A stretch of DNA of 64,000 nucleotides from Ischnura elegans (taxonomy: Eukaryota; Arthropoda; Insecta; Odonata; Coenagrionidae): assembly GCF_921293095.1 (NCBI RefSeq), contig NC_060249.1, positions 83,649,907 to 83,713,906 of the forward strand. The letters are read 5' to 3'. A program made the translations under genes and the position numbers. How positions within the stretch are numbered: position 1 is the stretch's first letter; the number at the start of each line of letters is the position of its first letter. Below are positions 35,700-48,788 of the stretch, one piece after another. The notes under the pieces are model-generated. The model saw only the letters and a list, made by a program, of their open reading frames with translations. It ran no database searches and was not told the DNA's origin.

Positions 35700-37490
35700 C
35701 TTGACAGCGTTTTTTCAGCGATGCATTTATCGGGAATGTAATGCAAGTGAAAATTACCTGGTCGGTGAGACTGTTTTTAGCTTTGCCTCCAGCGAGATAA
35801 GAAGCCATCCTCATAATGAGGACGCGGGCAAAACCTTAAGAGCCAATCAGTGGTCCGCTACTTTTTTTTGAGTTGTGGATATTTTTTTTTATCTGTGGGC
35901 CAGTGTCGTTCGAAAACCTAGAGCTTAAATACATGCTTGCACCTTCAATCCAATACTAGTGTCTCCTGGATGCCTGAAATGAAATCCTTCCTTTGCGCCC
36001 CTTTATAGCAACTTGCAGTTTTACTCCTGCCGTTGTAGTAGTGATTTCTATGCATAACCGTAATCATAGCGCCATTTCATCACTACAACTTAAGTGTTTA
36101 TTTTTGGTGTGTTACAATAAAATGTACCGTGGGAGGACCTCAAACCAAATACCTCTCCCTTTTCCTCGCCTTTGAATTTCCTTTGCTTCGTGTTGGAGGT
36201 CGTTGAACCAAACAGAAAGTTGGTCGCGAACCGTAAAAGTGACACCCACTGAGGTCATGGTAGGGCCTGCACCAACAATTTGCTGCAGGTAGTATGTCAT
36301 TATTTGGATTTATTTCTTAGGAATTTTGATTAAATTACATACATTTACGACTCCACAAAAAAATATTACGGTTGACCGATTACGACTGTAGAGTAATTCC
36401 ATGAAATAAGTAACCTCATCGTCAATTTTTGTTTTCACATAACCCTGAAAAAATTGTATACCAATACATAAAGGTAGTACCTCGTATTTCACGAGGTACT
36501 TCCACTAAATTTCAATAGATTGTATATACTTTGTCATTGGATTCTAAACCTTTACGCTGTTGTTCTGTTTTTCGCAATTTCTCACAGTTGCCTTCTTTAT
36601 CTTCTGCTTTTAGGTTTTTCTTCTGTATATGCTTAATGTAATAATCATCTAAATTAATATGATAATTGTACTAATACATGACTCAAGTTTAGTCGGTGAA
36701 ATAAATTATATTATGAATAATGTGTGAAATAGCTTATGCAATTAAAAATATATAAATAGTTCGTTATCATAGTTTCCGCGAAGTTTGTTTGAAATGCAGC
36801 TTCGTTCCCCATAGAAAATAAAATAAAATAAATATATCTAAATTGCATTAAGATGGCTTTTGTTCTTTTGAAAGATAGGCATATCTTTGAAAATGATATT
36901 TCTTTTGTAATATGGCATACCTACTTCATTGATGTCCCCAGAGGGAGAATTTGGTGTCGTCAAAGAAGGATAGAGTGGCACTACATTGCAAGAGATTTTT
37001 ATTTCTTCATTTTATACATAAATTTGAACTTATATATTAGATTTATGATTTATTAAGTGTCCTAGCATTTCCATTTTAAAGCACATCGGTGCCGTGAAAC
37101 AATCTGCTGTTGGTTATCTTTTTTAGGAACAAATAGTATGAATTTAAACGAAAGATTTATTACCATTTAATGCAGTGTTTTATTTACTAATTTAATTCGA
37201 CACTATTTTGTGATTATGCTTTTTTGAAAATCTGGGTATTTGAATTCGTTTGTATAGCTATAAAACAGCTCTTCTGCTGGAAAGTGAGGAAGCAGTACAC
37301 GTGCCCGTGTATATGCCATGTATCATATGCGTGAGCTGTAGTGGATTCATTTCGCTTAACCTCGACCTGTTTCTTTTCCCGATGCTTCGGATGAATTTCT
37401 CGCATACAGAATGAAGAAATCGATTTTTTCATCCTTCTATGTCATCATCAAAACCTGTGAAATTTAAGTTGACCATTCTTGTTATTTTCA
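35700..37490. other. No gene recognised
   Basis: AT-rich DNA; the short frames have no recognisable motif. Confidence 0.5.
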
Positions 37491-37502
37491 CATTAGATCA
37501 CG

Positions 37503-38063
37503 CATGGGCATACCCAGCGAGGGGCCGGAGGGGGTAGCCCCCCCCCCCCCCCACCCCTAGAAGCAAAAATTGAAAATGTCTTTAAGGAAAATAACATCTT
37601 TAAAAACTAACAAAGAGCTGTTACAGTTTCCTTAAAATGTTGGTTTCATTCACCTTTTCCATGTTCAAATCTTACCTATAATTTGAACAACCATGGCTTG
37701 CTTCCCCCCTCCCTACCTTCGGCGTCAAAATGATGTGCCGCTGTACTTTGCAAATTTATATCTGGACTTCAGTGCATGCCATAATTATATATAATACGTC
37801 ATTTTACAGGAAATTTTATTTTCACTTTTTATTTATTTTTCGTTTTGTAAAAAAATTCAAACATGTAGACACGCCAGTGCAATAAATGACTCCGCGCACC
37901 ATAAAATCAGCCGTTTTGTCAACTTCATGAACTTTGTAACTCAACCTAGGGAAAACTACTTCGTCTACAACATTCATCTTCCACAAAAAGTTGCAACCAT
38001 TAATGTACATTAATAAAATGGCCTATGCCATTAGTAGTAGTTTTGATCCTGGGTATGCCCTTG
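37503..38063. mobile_element. hAT-type MITE, GGGTACGCCCATG family, copy 3, expanded
   Basis: Ends CATGGGCATACCCAGC / CTGGGTATGCCCTTG, duplication AGATCACG / AGATCACA (37495-37502, 38064-38071). The left 220 bp matches the copy at 30483. About 320 bp from 37,722 to 38,040 is absent from the other copies and includes a 62-codon minus-strand frame of unknown origin. Confidence 0.82.
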
Positions 38064-38157
38064 AGATCACATACTTTTCATGTGTACTCGTATGTCTCTC
38101 TGCTTCACATTTGTGGATATGTGGTGAAGTTACACCACTCTCCCCTACTACGTGAAC

Positions 38158-38462
38158 CAGGGGCGCAGCCAAAAATTAAAGCTAGGGGGGTTTTAGGTGC
38201 AACTAATACTTTGGGGTGTGGGGTATTGCATACCCGCCTGGGTGAGTAGGAGTTGCGGGGGCTCTCCTCCAGAATTTTTTTAAAGATTTATGGTTCAAAA
38301 TGGCGAGTTTTACGGCTTTCTGGGGGATATTTGATTAATCCTAACACTATTATATAAGTAATACTAATCCATTAAGTAAAATGAATTAAATTTAATTATT
38401 TCTCTGAGCTCTGGGTGGGGGGGGGGTTTATCCCCCAAACCCCCCCCCTCGCTGCGCCACTG
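38158..38462. mobile_element. hAT-type MITE, GCTGCGCCACTG family, copy 4
   Basis: Ends CAGGGGCGCAGCCAAAA / CCTCGCTGCGCCACTG, duplication ACGTGAAC / ACGAGAAC (38150-38157, 38463-38470). Inverted relative to 32787-33091. Confidence 0.88.
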
Positions 38463-38509
38463 ACGAGAACCACATCCCAAGCTTTTTAGTCGAAAGCATT
38501 TGATGAGCG

Positions 38510-38840
38510 CATTTATTTGAAACTTCCGAAGGTCTCCGCCTCTTGGCACGGGGCGCTGCACTTCGGCGGGGGCAGTAGGGCGTTAGCCTCCGGGGGGGTT
38601 TGAAATTTTTAAACGTGTAAATATTTCTCCGGAAAGGAGACACTGGCCTCTTGCCCCGCGGTGATCTTTCTCTGCCTCTCCCCGCTCGTGAGAAGGAGAA
38701 AGTCTCCTTTCGTGGTTTTACGGCGACGAGAGCGGCTTTTCCCTGCTCAATGGACGACGGCTCTATGAGCCACTTAGGCGAAGGAGGCATGGTATTCACG
38801 TCTTCATTTTCCACCCCTGTTTCGCTGCGTCTCCACTAAA
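38510..38840. other. GC-rich patch
   Basis: Locally GC-rich with overlapping open frames on both strands; no recognised protein motif. Confidence 0.35.
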
Positions 38841-41260
38841 TCCAGGGGATTCTGCCAATTTTTTCCACTGGCTAGTTTGGGATATCCCTTCTGGGGTTCA
38901 AGATTGGACTGAAGGCGAGGCGAAGAGTTTTAATAAATTCCTCATATACAGGTTGGAGAAAAATTGTGTCACGGAATTTTTACCCTGGATAGTTGATGCC
39001 AGCATATGAGGACCCAAGGGGGGTTCTTTAAAGGTTACAACGCACTGGGACCCAATATTTCAACCGATACGCCCGATAGCTGGTGCTAAAGTAAACAAAA
39101 TTACCAGTGATATATAGGTCGAAATTGCCCCATTTTTTAACTACACAAACTTTAAATCAAGTGTTCCGATTGGCCGCGAGTTTTCCCTGTTGCCGGATGT
39201 TCTGGACAACTCATGACTTCGAATGTCTTACCTGCCGGAGATGCAAAGGTATCCAAGGCATCCGGCAACACGGCAAATTCGGCGTAAAATGGATTTATTT
39301 TATTAATTAATATGGAAATATGGTGCAGATGAAAGATATAATGAAAAAATGACCATGGAGCGATGTGAAATTTCGTTCGGTTTGTATTGCATCATCAGAA
39401 ATAATATTACTTAACCCTTTAGCGTCACTGCTGAAAATAAGACAGAACTTCCTTTGAATAATTATTAATTAATTGAATCTATAAACCTCTTTTTCACGTC
39501 TTAATCTATTCTCCATGCATATCTTGTGTAAGTGTATATTTTGATGTGCATTCTGCGAGTTTTCTGTGGCTCAAAAATTTGGAAACATGAGGGCTCTGAT
39601 GAAGAAAATGATGTATTGTTCGCAATTCGATTTTTCCTAAGTATCGACCACAAGGATCATGGAATATGACTCTTAGATGATGATACTCATTTATTTGGTT
39701 GAAACAAAGTGGCTATCACGTTAGCCAGAAATTGTTTTAAAGGAATGCCTATTTGATGTACAGGGGTGAATTTTTTAAGCGTGTTATTATTTAATAAAGT
39801 TCTTAAGTTTATTTTTTGTAGATTTCCGCTATTGTTTCACTTATACATCTACTATAATACGAATTCTGTTTCATAGGTATCAGGCATAGTCTAGATGATT
39901 TAGTAGTTTGACTGAGAATGTTCATCGTGCCTTTTATTTTTCATCCCCTTGATGTGTCCCACCTCTCTAATCTTTTATCGTCGGTGATTGTTTCTTTGAA
40001 ATATCTTCCTCATTTCGCTGATGTCTTTCTAACCATCAGATTCTTCGGCACAATATATTTCCTATCGCTCGGGAGAATAGCGCCTGAATGGGGTAGACCT
40101 CGTGTCTCTTCCGCTGACCTGTTTATTAGCATCCTTTTGATCACGAATCACGCCGTTCCCACTCCTTATGCTCTCTTCTAATGGAGAAGTTGCTTTTGTT
40201 GTTTGAGAAGGGCTGAAAGTGTGGCGAAATTTGCCCAAAGCATTCCCACGACCGGCCGCCAAGGAAAGCGGTGCTTGCCGACAAATGGAAAGGGGTGTAG
40301 GGGAAGGGGAAGAGAGGCGATGGTTTGCTGCGAACCGTGAATGTAGTTTCCTTCATATTTCCTTTTGCAGTTTCCAAGGATATTTTTGTTGAATAGGTGC
40401 GTTCAAACTGTAGGAAATCACGGTCAAGCTATATTTGACTGACCTGGCGCAAGAGTTTTTCGGGGTCTGTAAGAAAATTAACGCCAATGAAATCATGCGG
40501 TGAAAATATAGATATGCCCTACAGGCCCATTGTTTGGTTCTCAATGGAACTACCACTTAAAAACTGCCCTTTAGGTACTTGTTGTAGTTAAGGAGAAAAA
40601 TGTAAGCGAGTACGATTTTCGGCTTCTGCGTTTGCGACCAAGAATGAAATGGTAAAATACCGGAACACGTGATCCGTGATTAATCTCCTTGGCTTGCTCT
40701 GAAGATAGCATATGTTTACGTAATTTTTATATCGCTTGAAATTTTATTTACATCAAATGTAACTCTCACGAAGAAGAGGAATTATTTATATTTTGCTAAA
40801 TTCTATTTTAGATACATATTTCAATCGCTAACTTTTTCCATTCCCCATGGTAATACCGAAGTATCTGAACTGAAATGATAGTAATAATTCTAAAGGATTT
40901 CTTTTTTGTTCCTGTTATGTTTGGATTCTGAAATGAATATGATATAAAAAATGCTGTTTTTTATGCTTAAACTTCGTAACAATCTTCAACCTCTTGATGC
41001 CAGGCTCTCAGACGAATTGGTCTGTTATGCGGAGAGGGTAATTCTATTATATTCGTGATTTCAACCGATCTCTTTTTAATCATAGACTTCTTTCGGCTAA
41101 CTCCTATTGATTATTCAATACCGACCTATATTGTGCTGAAGATTTATTCAATCGTAATTGTCACATAATTTAATTTATTGATGCTGAACGGCTGACGAAA
41201 CCTACTGTCTCGTTTGCTTATTCAAAGCGTGGGCGATTTTTTTTCGCTTAATGTAAATCT
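38841..41260. other. No gene recognised
   Basis: AT-rich DNA; overlapping frames near 39.9-40.4 kb have no recognisable motif. Confidence 0.5.
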
Positions 41261-41263
41261 TAC

Positions 41264-41640
41264 GTGCTCGGAAAATGTGAAGAGAAATTGTCGCGATCAA
41301 TCCAGTTGGATCGTTTCCCAGTAGGTGCAGTGGCACCTGCGCACTCTTCCAGCTTTCTTCCCCATTTAAGGAGCAAGGACTCGAGAGAAAGAAAGCCGGC
41401 TGAAACCTTCTACAATGTGACTTCTTTTTTTCAGCAGAAGAGGAAAAAAAAGCTTCGCTTGCTCTCAATTGACTCAACTTTGCTCTTGCTCCGTGGTGAT
41501 TTCGGACTGGACCCTCTCGCGCTACCTCGAAATGTTCTATCAAAGAACGCAGCGTGCTGCTCCGATTTCTTCTTCTGGCCATTTGCGAGGGAAGAGAGAC
41601 GACACCTTGGAAAGGTCTGCTGAGTGCGACCATAGGCAGA
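41264..41640. other. GC-rich patch
   Basis: Open on both strands (119 codons + and 143 codons -), with no family resemblance seen. Candidate regulatory DNA. Confidence 0.3.
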
Positions 41641-43740
41641 TTTGGACCTTTTAAGGCCCGATGAAAATCCGACTTTGGCCTCCTTCTATGGGTAAATAGG
41701 TCAGACCTCGGTCGGATGACTCAAATGAGATCAAAAAGAATGTTCGAAATGTCATTAATGTGGAAATTTGATGCAGATGAATGAAATGGATTTATTGGAA
41801 AATATGGTACTCAGGAAAGTGGAGGTTGAACTAATATGGTAATGGCGAACGTGCGTGTATGGAAGATTTTCAGTGTGAAATAGAATTTTACTATGTCCTT
41901 TTTAAAGCGTTTTAATGTTTTGTTGGTATCGGCGGTATTATGAGTCGTCGTTTCATATGGAGCTATCTGGAGTCATTCACATTCTAATATCTCATGTAAT
42001 AATGATACTTGGTGCCGTATGTTCGCGGTGTCACGATGCATTGTCGAATTAGAATGTTCTCAAAAGTGATAACTAAATAAAGTTTGAAAAAAACATGAAT
42101 AATTATCCTTTTGATGTATTTTCCCGTGGTCTAGAAATCCTTAAGTCCGTGTATCGATTTCCGGCCCAAGAAACATTTTTCGACGGAAATAAATGTGGAA
42201 TTATTATACTTAGTTCCATAATTTTCCGTCACCCTTAATTCTCACAAGGTTCTAGAAACTCATAGTATGCTTGAATCATCTATCGGTTTGGAAGTAATGG
42301 AATTTAATTGGCGGTAAATTCAAATTTGTACCTTTTTTCTACATGGCAGTTTTCTCTTTAGAGGGAAAACTTCTGTAAGTTAACGTATTCAGAACTCTAA
42401 ATTTTAAAATGAGGTGGTAGACCCCTACTATTACCCAAGGGAGTTGACATTGTTTCATGACCATCGTTTTATAAATGTTAAGCACTTAATTGAGTGATTT
42501 ATGGATAGTTGCAAGCGTTATAACCATCAACTGAGGTCATATTTCTTTCAGTTTAATATTAAATCCCGTAAATACAAATGAGTCCGTGTATTTGTATTTT
42601 CCCATTTTAAGTCTTTTTTTCCCATTTATGATCTGCATCGGTTGTAATACGGGATAAATTATGCTTAATGTCAAGAGATGGACAATTAAGTCTCTTGGTG
42701 TGTGGTGAAGATATTAAAATTTTTAACTCATGGAACAATGGTGTAAAATGGAGTTCGTTTAAGTATTTAAATTAAAGGACCTAACGTACGCTCCTTGAGT
42801 ATTTCTGTCAGTATAAAAGTCACCTCCTGATTTCATTTCCTCATATCCATCTGCTATTTCTATGCTAATTTCGTAATCACAATTCTACATTATTTGAAGT
42901 AGTAATATTATTGACGAACAAGCCATAGACAATAGAACTCATGAGAAATCAGATAGACTTAGAATGTTATCGATCAATTGATAGCCGTTGACTCTCATCC
43001 TTTGTTCAATATTATTGGCGCGTGTCAGTTGAAGTGGCAGGGAAAGGCCTCGTTTCAGTTCACTTATCTTCACAGAAGCGGGTTCTTCGGCTCTATCTCA
43101 CTATCGTGCTGGAATAAATTCAATAACGCTTAGCTTGAATAAACGCCTGGTTTCAATTAAACAGCTATTCTGATTTGTTTTTCGAATTATTTTAGTGATC
43201 ATTAGTGCATATCTGTTATATTGTTGACATTTTTCGCAATTGAAGCTCTACTATTTAAGGAATCTTGATTAATGTCGTCTACATTCCAAGATGTTAAAAT
43301 TTTCGCAATAATTCAATCGATTATTTCATCATGGGAATGAGTCTTTTTGAACTTGAAGTAAGGAATGAACAAATTTTTTTATCAAAGGCCAATTAATATT
43401 AAGAAACACATTATTTTTTCAGTCCAAATTTTTTCTTTTTAAACAAAATGCAAAGAATCGATTTTAAGTAAGCTTTTTGTTAGATGAATTTGAGTTTGAA
43501 ATCTCATACCCTAACATAATATAGTGGATAGTTATTGGTGTGCCGTTTTTTAAAGCTGGTGAATGGCTAAAACTTTTTAGAACTTTCAGTGTTTTTGTTG
43601 TTGTAAAAACTTCCGTACGCCGAGTTGAATTTGAAACCTCTCTGCCATTCTTGTCATTTTGACTTGTCGGAACTTCTTTTGTTTCTTCCTAAAATGAAAA
43701 TTTCGATAAATGAGAGCTATCCTCGTACCTAACCACGTTT
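41641..43740. other. No gene recognised
   Basis: AT-rich DNA with no long frame or repeat identified. Confidence 0.5.
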
Positions 43741-44458
43741 TAATCTTAAGGCCGTCTTACACGGGGCCCGTAATAGCACAATCTGACGTGTGTATGAAGA
43801 CGCAGTCAAAATTGCGTCGTGTAAGGCGGGAAATTGCTATAATACATGCAAAAATGCGTGAACGTGAGATGGCAAAATAGCCCGTTACGATGTCATTCGC
43901 GTATTCGCGCAATACCACGCTATGAAGAGAAATTAATGCAGTTCTAACCAGCGCAATTCTATGCCCCACGAGCATGAGTGTAGAATGGAAAGGACACGTC
44001 AGATTATTTAAGGAGGTTTTCAACTTGTCTTGGGCATCTTACGATCCTCCTCGTTCAGATATTACGTCGCCAGTTGGAGAGGACTAAATATCTTTATGCT
44101 CGTTAGGGTATGTGGTGCCGGAGGCCTCATGTCATGCACGCTTATATTCGCGAGGAGTTTGACATACTTGATTTTTAGAGACCCTTTGCTTCATATTTAA
44201 ACTCTACTCGCACGCTTCGTTGAGTCGAACCCCCACCCACCGCGGAAACCTGTTGAGCGGCTGTATACGTTACTGTTGCTTCTCTCGAGCCCCTCTTGCT
44301 TTCAGAGACTTTTTTTGCGGGCGTACGCTCAAGCGTGTTGATGTGCATGGATGTGTGTGCATCAAGGTATAGGGTGTATGTGCACCGTGCTTCCACCTGG
44401 CGGGTGTCTGTCGAAGACTGCCGGGTGAGGTTCCTCCGTGGCCTGCGGCCATTAGAAT

Positions 44459-44660
44459 TCCGAACTTCCCCTCCCTCCCCTACCGGCTTTTCCCCATCCT
44501 CCTCCTTCCAATTACCTCCTCCCCCTCTGCTTCCACCGTCTCATCTTCCAACCTCCCGCCCTTCCCTCTCTTTTCCTCCATTTTTTAAACCGTATCCTTT
44601 CTCCCGTTAAAATCTCCACTCTCTTCTCCATTCCATCTTTCCTCTCCCCTCCGCCCGTTG
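44459..44660 (+). repeat. Long polypyrimidine tract
   Basis: About 200 bases strongly biased to C/T on the + strand within a GC-rich patch (44,200-44,860), with repeated CCTCC/CTTCC words. It yields long open frames on both strands by composition. Potential triplex-forming or promoter-type DNA. Confidence 0.6.
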
Positions 44661-44869
44661 AAATTTCCGAGCTCTTCCATTTTATGCGCTTCCACCGAAC
44701 GAAGTCCGGATTCCATCGGCCTCTCCTCAGTCTTTGCCGCAGCTTCCCCCCTGGGGTGCCTGGTGCATCGTCTTCTGCCTGCCAGTAGTCCTCCTCTAGC
44801 GTTCCTCGTCCATCCATACCCACTGATTATCGCTCCTCAAGGAGTCCTAGAGGCATAATTGGTGTCAAT

Positions 44870-47800
44870 CCTGCCTGGGCATGTAACTTGTGCGAATAGA
44901 TTCCACGCTCCGCGTATTTCTTGGCGCTCGTATTTGAAGTTGAGGGAATAGTCGAGGTATAGGTTCATCCTCATGATCAATTCTTAATGAAAAGATGCTC
45001 TTGAAATTCATTCATTTCATACTCTAAACCTTGTTATCAAATTATTTTTTTTTCGTCGTATCTTGTGTGTCTTATCATTGTAAATTAGATATTTGATTAA
45101 TTGTTATCCAACATTTAGTTAGAAAGAGGACAATAAACCTGAATCATATCATTATTTAATTCTTTTAATTCAACATGTTTTCTTAACAACGTCATTTTGG
45201 GGGACCTTGCCTTGTGCATTAGCTGTAAAAGTCATTCGAATATTGTGGCATGGAAAACTGATAAAGATAAATGATACGAAGAGAAGTGATACGTATTACA
45301 ATGAGGAATTTCAAGAGGTTGGTATTACATCATTTGAAATTGGTATTTGAATCAAGGCGCAGGTGCCATTATCGTATGAAGTTAGCATGCCGAATGTAGC
45401 TTGGCAGGAATGCTTTATGTATTTATTTATTTCAGTTTTTAAAAGATTTTTTTCTTCCTATTTTGGTATTCAGCTATTCGTAGAAAACACTGCACTAGTC
45501 TGTGTGTCCTTCTATTTATATTACTTTGGCCTCATGATCACAGCGTCGGGCCATTTATGCCATACCTTTGGATTTTATATTACGCTTATTAAAAAACCGG
45601 TTTATTCTGCATTTCCTTTGGAAATTTGTTCTGTTATCTGGTATTCATCGTCGAGTTTATACTCTTATCTGAAACCTTGCCATAAAGTGTTCGCTCTCGT
45701 TTATTTCTATGCAATACATTCACGTCATGTCTATGCAACATTATTCTATTTTATAGAGGTGTTAAAATTGGCTAAGACGTATCGAAGGGTGTTTATATAT
45801 CTTCTTTATGTATGCCAGCAGTCGAGTTATGTGTGCAGGCCCATCGGAGAGCATAGATTCATGTTGAAAGCCTTGCCTTATTTATTCATCGCTGAGCGGC
45901 GCTTGGAAATAGAAGTGTAGCGTTGACTCCTGGACCATGAAAAAGTTGGTTCAGTTGTCCTCAACGATGCGACATTACCTACTCACGTTACTAGACATAT
46001 AAGGAGTCCTAGCTCGATTAAATCGTAGAGTAAGGGCTTCATATATATTACTTTTGTCCTTGGGTGCAACCAAGGACTTACCTTTTCTCTCAATGTAAGA
46101 GTATAAGTGTTAAAATTAATAGTTTTGCAAGCTCCTTTTTGAGTGTACGGAGATAGCAGAGAGGAACGCTGTTTTTGGTCGCTGCATGGCCAGTGCACGA
46201 GCATTATTTCTGCTTTCTAAATTTTTCTGTTGATTAAAAAATTGTTTCTAATTTTACAGAAAAACAGTATGAAATCACTCCTTGGTAGCTCTTTGTGACT
46301 AAAAAGACTCATAACTTTGGATCCCTTCGGGACGTGAGACCTTTCTTGTGTTGCTTCTCCCAGTATAGGATTTGGTCACTCAGTGCTTTAATCCCGATTT
46401 CTTTGGATATGGTATCACACATTTTCAAAAAATTGTCTTTAGAGCTACATCAATGTAGCTGCTTTGATGAAGCAAAAAAAATCTAGCTTGGAGGCCAAGG
46501 TAGATGACAGCGCTAGACGTATTAAAATCTAAGGTCTTGTTCGTTTTTTTCGCTTCCAATTCTCAAAACTTGAAGCTCTTGAGAAGTCCAACTTTGGGAT
46601 TTAAATAAAGCATAATTGTTAATTTTATCGAGAGTTATTGCACAGAAATATACATTAAATATTAAATAAGAGGGATATCGATAAAAAAGATTTATTGTGA
46701 ATCACAAAATTAAATTATTTTAAATGTGATACAATATATCCGCATATGAAATATGATGACCGGCGTAAGATCTTAGATGATAGCCAATGCCTATAACTAA
46801 ACGATAATTAGGTAGATATATGATAACCTTTTCCTAAATGGCCTCTTAAACAACCTTATTAACTAGCTACGTGCTTGGCATGAATTGTAATGCGAATATT
46901 TCGATTGTGTGTGCTCCATCATATGCATAATGTTAGTGTCATATATGATAATCTTAGCAATGGAGTTCCCCTCAGATAATGGCGAGAGATTTAGGTAGGT
47001 AAAAATGTAAACCAGGAGTCAGGAGTTGTAAAGAATTAATTCTATTATTAGCTGGAGGAAAGTGAGATATGCATTGTTGCAATGAAGGCATACATTTCTG
47101 TTTTAGTATTTTTTCGAGTCATATAATTTTTAAAAGAACTTATTATTTTTATTAGGCATTTATGGCTTTTATGAGAAATGTGTGGGACTGAGAATTTCGT
47201 GATGGTCTTGGAAATTACGTCCAAATGTGAAAAGAGCTGAATGAATAGACGTAGTAATAGCCAGTAAAACGTGTTGGCGGTCCTTGTCAATTCTACAGTC
47301 ATGATAAAATAGGAAAAATAAGCATGGATAGTATTGAAGGTACCCATTATAAATTCCCTCTTTTTTCAGCAAAACATTAGGATTTTTCGCGGCAGATCTA
47401 TCATCAAAGCTTGGCTGAATCTGGCAAATAAAGCAAATAAAGAACGACTCGTAGCAGTATATCTCGATTTGATGGTTCTTAAACAGCCGATAACAAAGAA
47501 TTTTCGCGTTAAGTTATTTTTCTTTGCACAAGTTTCAAGGACACACGGCGTTATTAAAGTTTCCCGTTCTTGGCATTGGTAGGTATGCTACGCTGTCCCT
47601 TGCTCGCTTAAAGCATTTTGTAATTCCAATTATGTATATAGCTGAGGACTTGGCCGTGAAAAACTGGTCTTATGGCTTAGAGAATAAATTCCCTGTTGTA
47701 TACAGATCTATCATTTTTTCTTTGTTGATGTATCATCAAAGCCAAGGTTGATTCAGCTTACAATTAGTTGCATTATCGCCGAATGATTCGCAATTTTTTT

Positions 47801-48600
47801 GTTTTACAACAGGTTTTACTGTAATTTAGGGTATGATTTAGTTTATATTTTTTCTTGGATTCTTGATTCCAAGGTATTTTAATGTTTCGTTGGGAGTAGA
47901 ATTAATATACTAAAAAACAGGTAGATTTTTGTTACATTCAGAGGTCATTCAAGATCTATGCTATAAAAATGCTATAAAAATTAATTTTATGAAATGAGCC
48001 AAGCTACATCATTACTAAAGGCCAAAATAAAAAGTTACAACCCTCTCAGGCTAAAATATATTAGTATTTCTCTATTCCGAAGAAATGTTTTCGAGAAAAG
48101 AAATATTCAATTCACTCTCTTTTTTCTTTGGATGTCTTCTTTGACTCCCACGATTTCGTACATATGTTGCTGCCGGCATGTTATATTTGAATTTATGAAA
48201 AAGGCTGGTGCCAAGGGTGACCGTTGATAGTTTCATATGGATGATTTTAGGAATAATTTTAATATCTTATTGTAACTATGGTGTAAGATTGGAAAAGTAG
48301 GTCACGAGAAGTTCTTTTTAAAAACGTTTTTTGGATTTGAATGAAGTGTTGAGGAATGGCAATTTTTTAAAAATTACAAATGATAAATATGTTATTCAAA
48401 TATCTGTTCTAGCAACAGGATTTCTTAGCCAATATTTGTTGACAAGTATAAGTTAGGGAGTGTATTTTTCACTTTCACGGGCAATACATATTGAATATTT
48501 TTAGTTTAATAATTTTAGGAAATCTAAATTCGTACAAATTCATCAAAAGTATTTAAAATTGTTCCTGTAAAACTGTTCCTGTCTAAAAATCTAATAGTCG
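44870..48600. other. No gene supported
   Basis: AT-rich DNA. It contains the longest open frame of the window (45363-45920, 185 codons, +), which is rich in Tyr, Phe and Leu without a known domain and is probably chance. Confidence 0.4.
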
Positions 48601-48609
48601 AGGTATAAA

Positions 48610-48710
48610 ATACCCGGGTTGGTGTAAACTCCATCTCGGCAGGTCTAGAACCAGCGACCTTTGAATTACTACGCAGGGATTATACCCCCACCGACGGACA
48701 GCCTGGCAAA
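48610..48710 (-). mobile_element. tRNA-derived SINE fragment beside tRNA-Lys
   Basis: The minus strand reads GGCTGTCCGTCGGTGGGG (box A-like), then GGTCGCTGGTTCTAGACC (box B-like). It starts a few bases past the terminator of the tRNA-Lys gene, in the same orientation. Confidence 0.5.
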
Positions 48711-48713
48711 AAA
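48708..48713 (-). terminator. Pol III terminator of tRNA-Lys
   Basis: T6 run on the minus strand directly past the tRNA 3' end. Confidence 0.75.
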
Positions 48714-48715
48714 TT

Positions 48716-48788
48716 CGCCCGAACAGGGACTTGAACCCTGGACCCTCAGATTAAAAGTCTGATGCTCTACCGACTGAGCTATCCGGGC
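48716..48788 (-). tRNA. tRNA-Lys (anticodon UUU)
   Basis: 73-base gene without intron. On the minus strand it begins GCCCGGATAGCTCAGTCGG, has anticodon loop CTTTTAA, T arm with GGTTCAAGTCC, acceptor stem GCCCGGA pairing with TTCGGGC (one G-U), discriminator G. Boxes A and B are intact. The downstream run of six T on the minus strand (near 48,708-48,713) is a Pol III terminator. It matches the animal tRNA-Lys(UUU) consensus, so it is probably functional. Confidence 0.97.

Noticed and set aside
43751..43830. GCCGTCTTACACGG with a later CGTGTAAGGCGGG as transposon ends
   Set aside because: Only 13 imperfect bases, no flanking duplication and an implausibly short element.
45363..45920. 185-codon open frame, the longest in the window
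   Set aside because: Rich in Tyr/Phe/Leu from AT-rich codons, no recognisable domain and no splice or promoter context. Only slightly longer than expected by chance over six frames of 64 kb.
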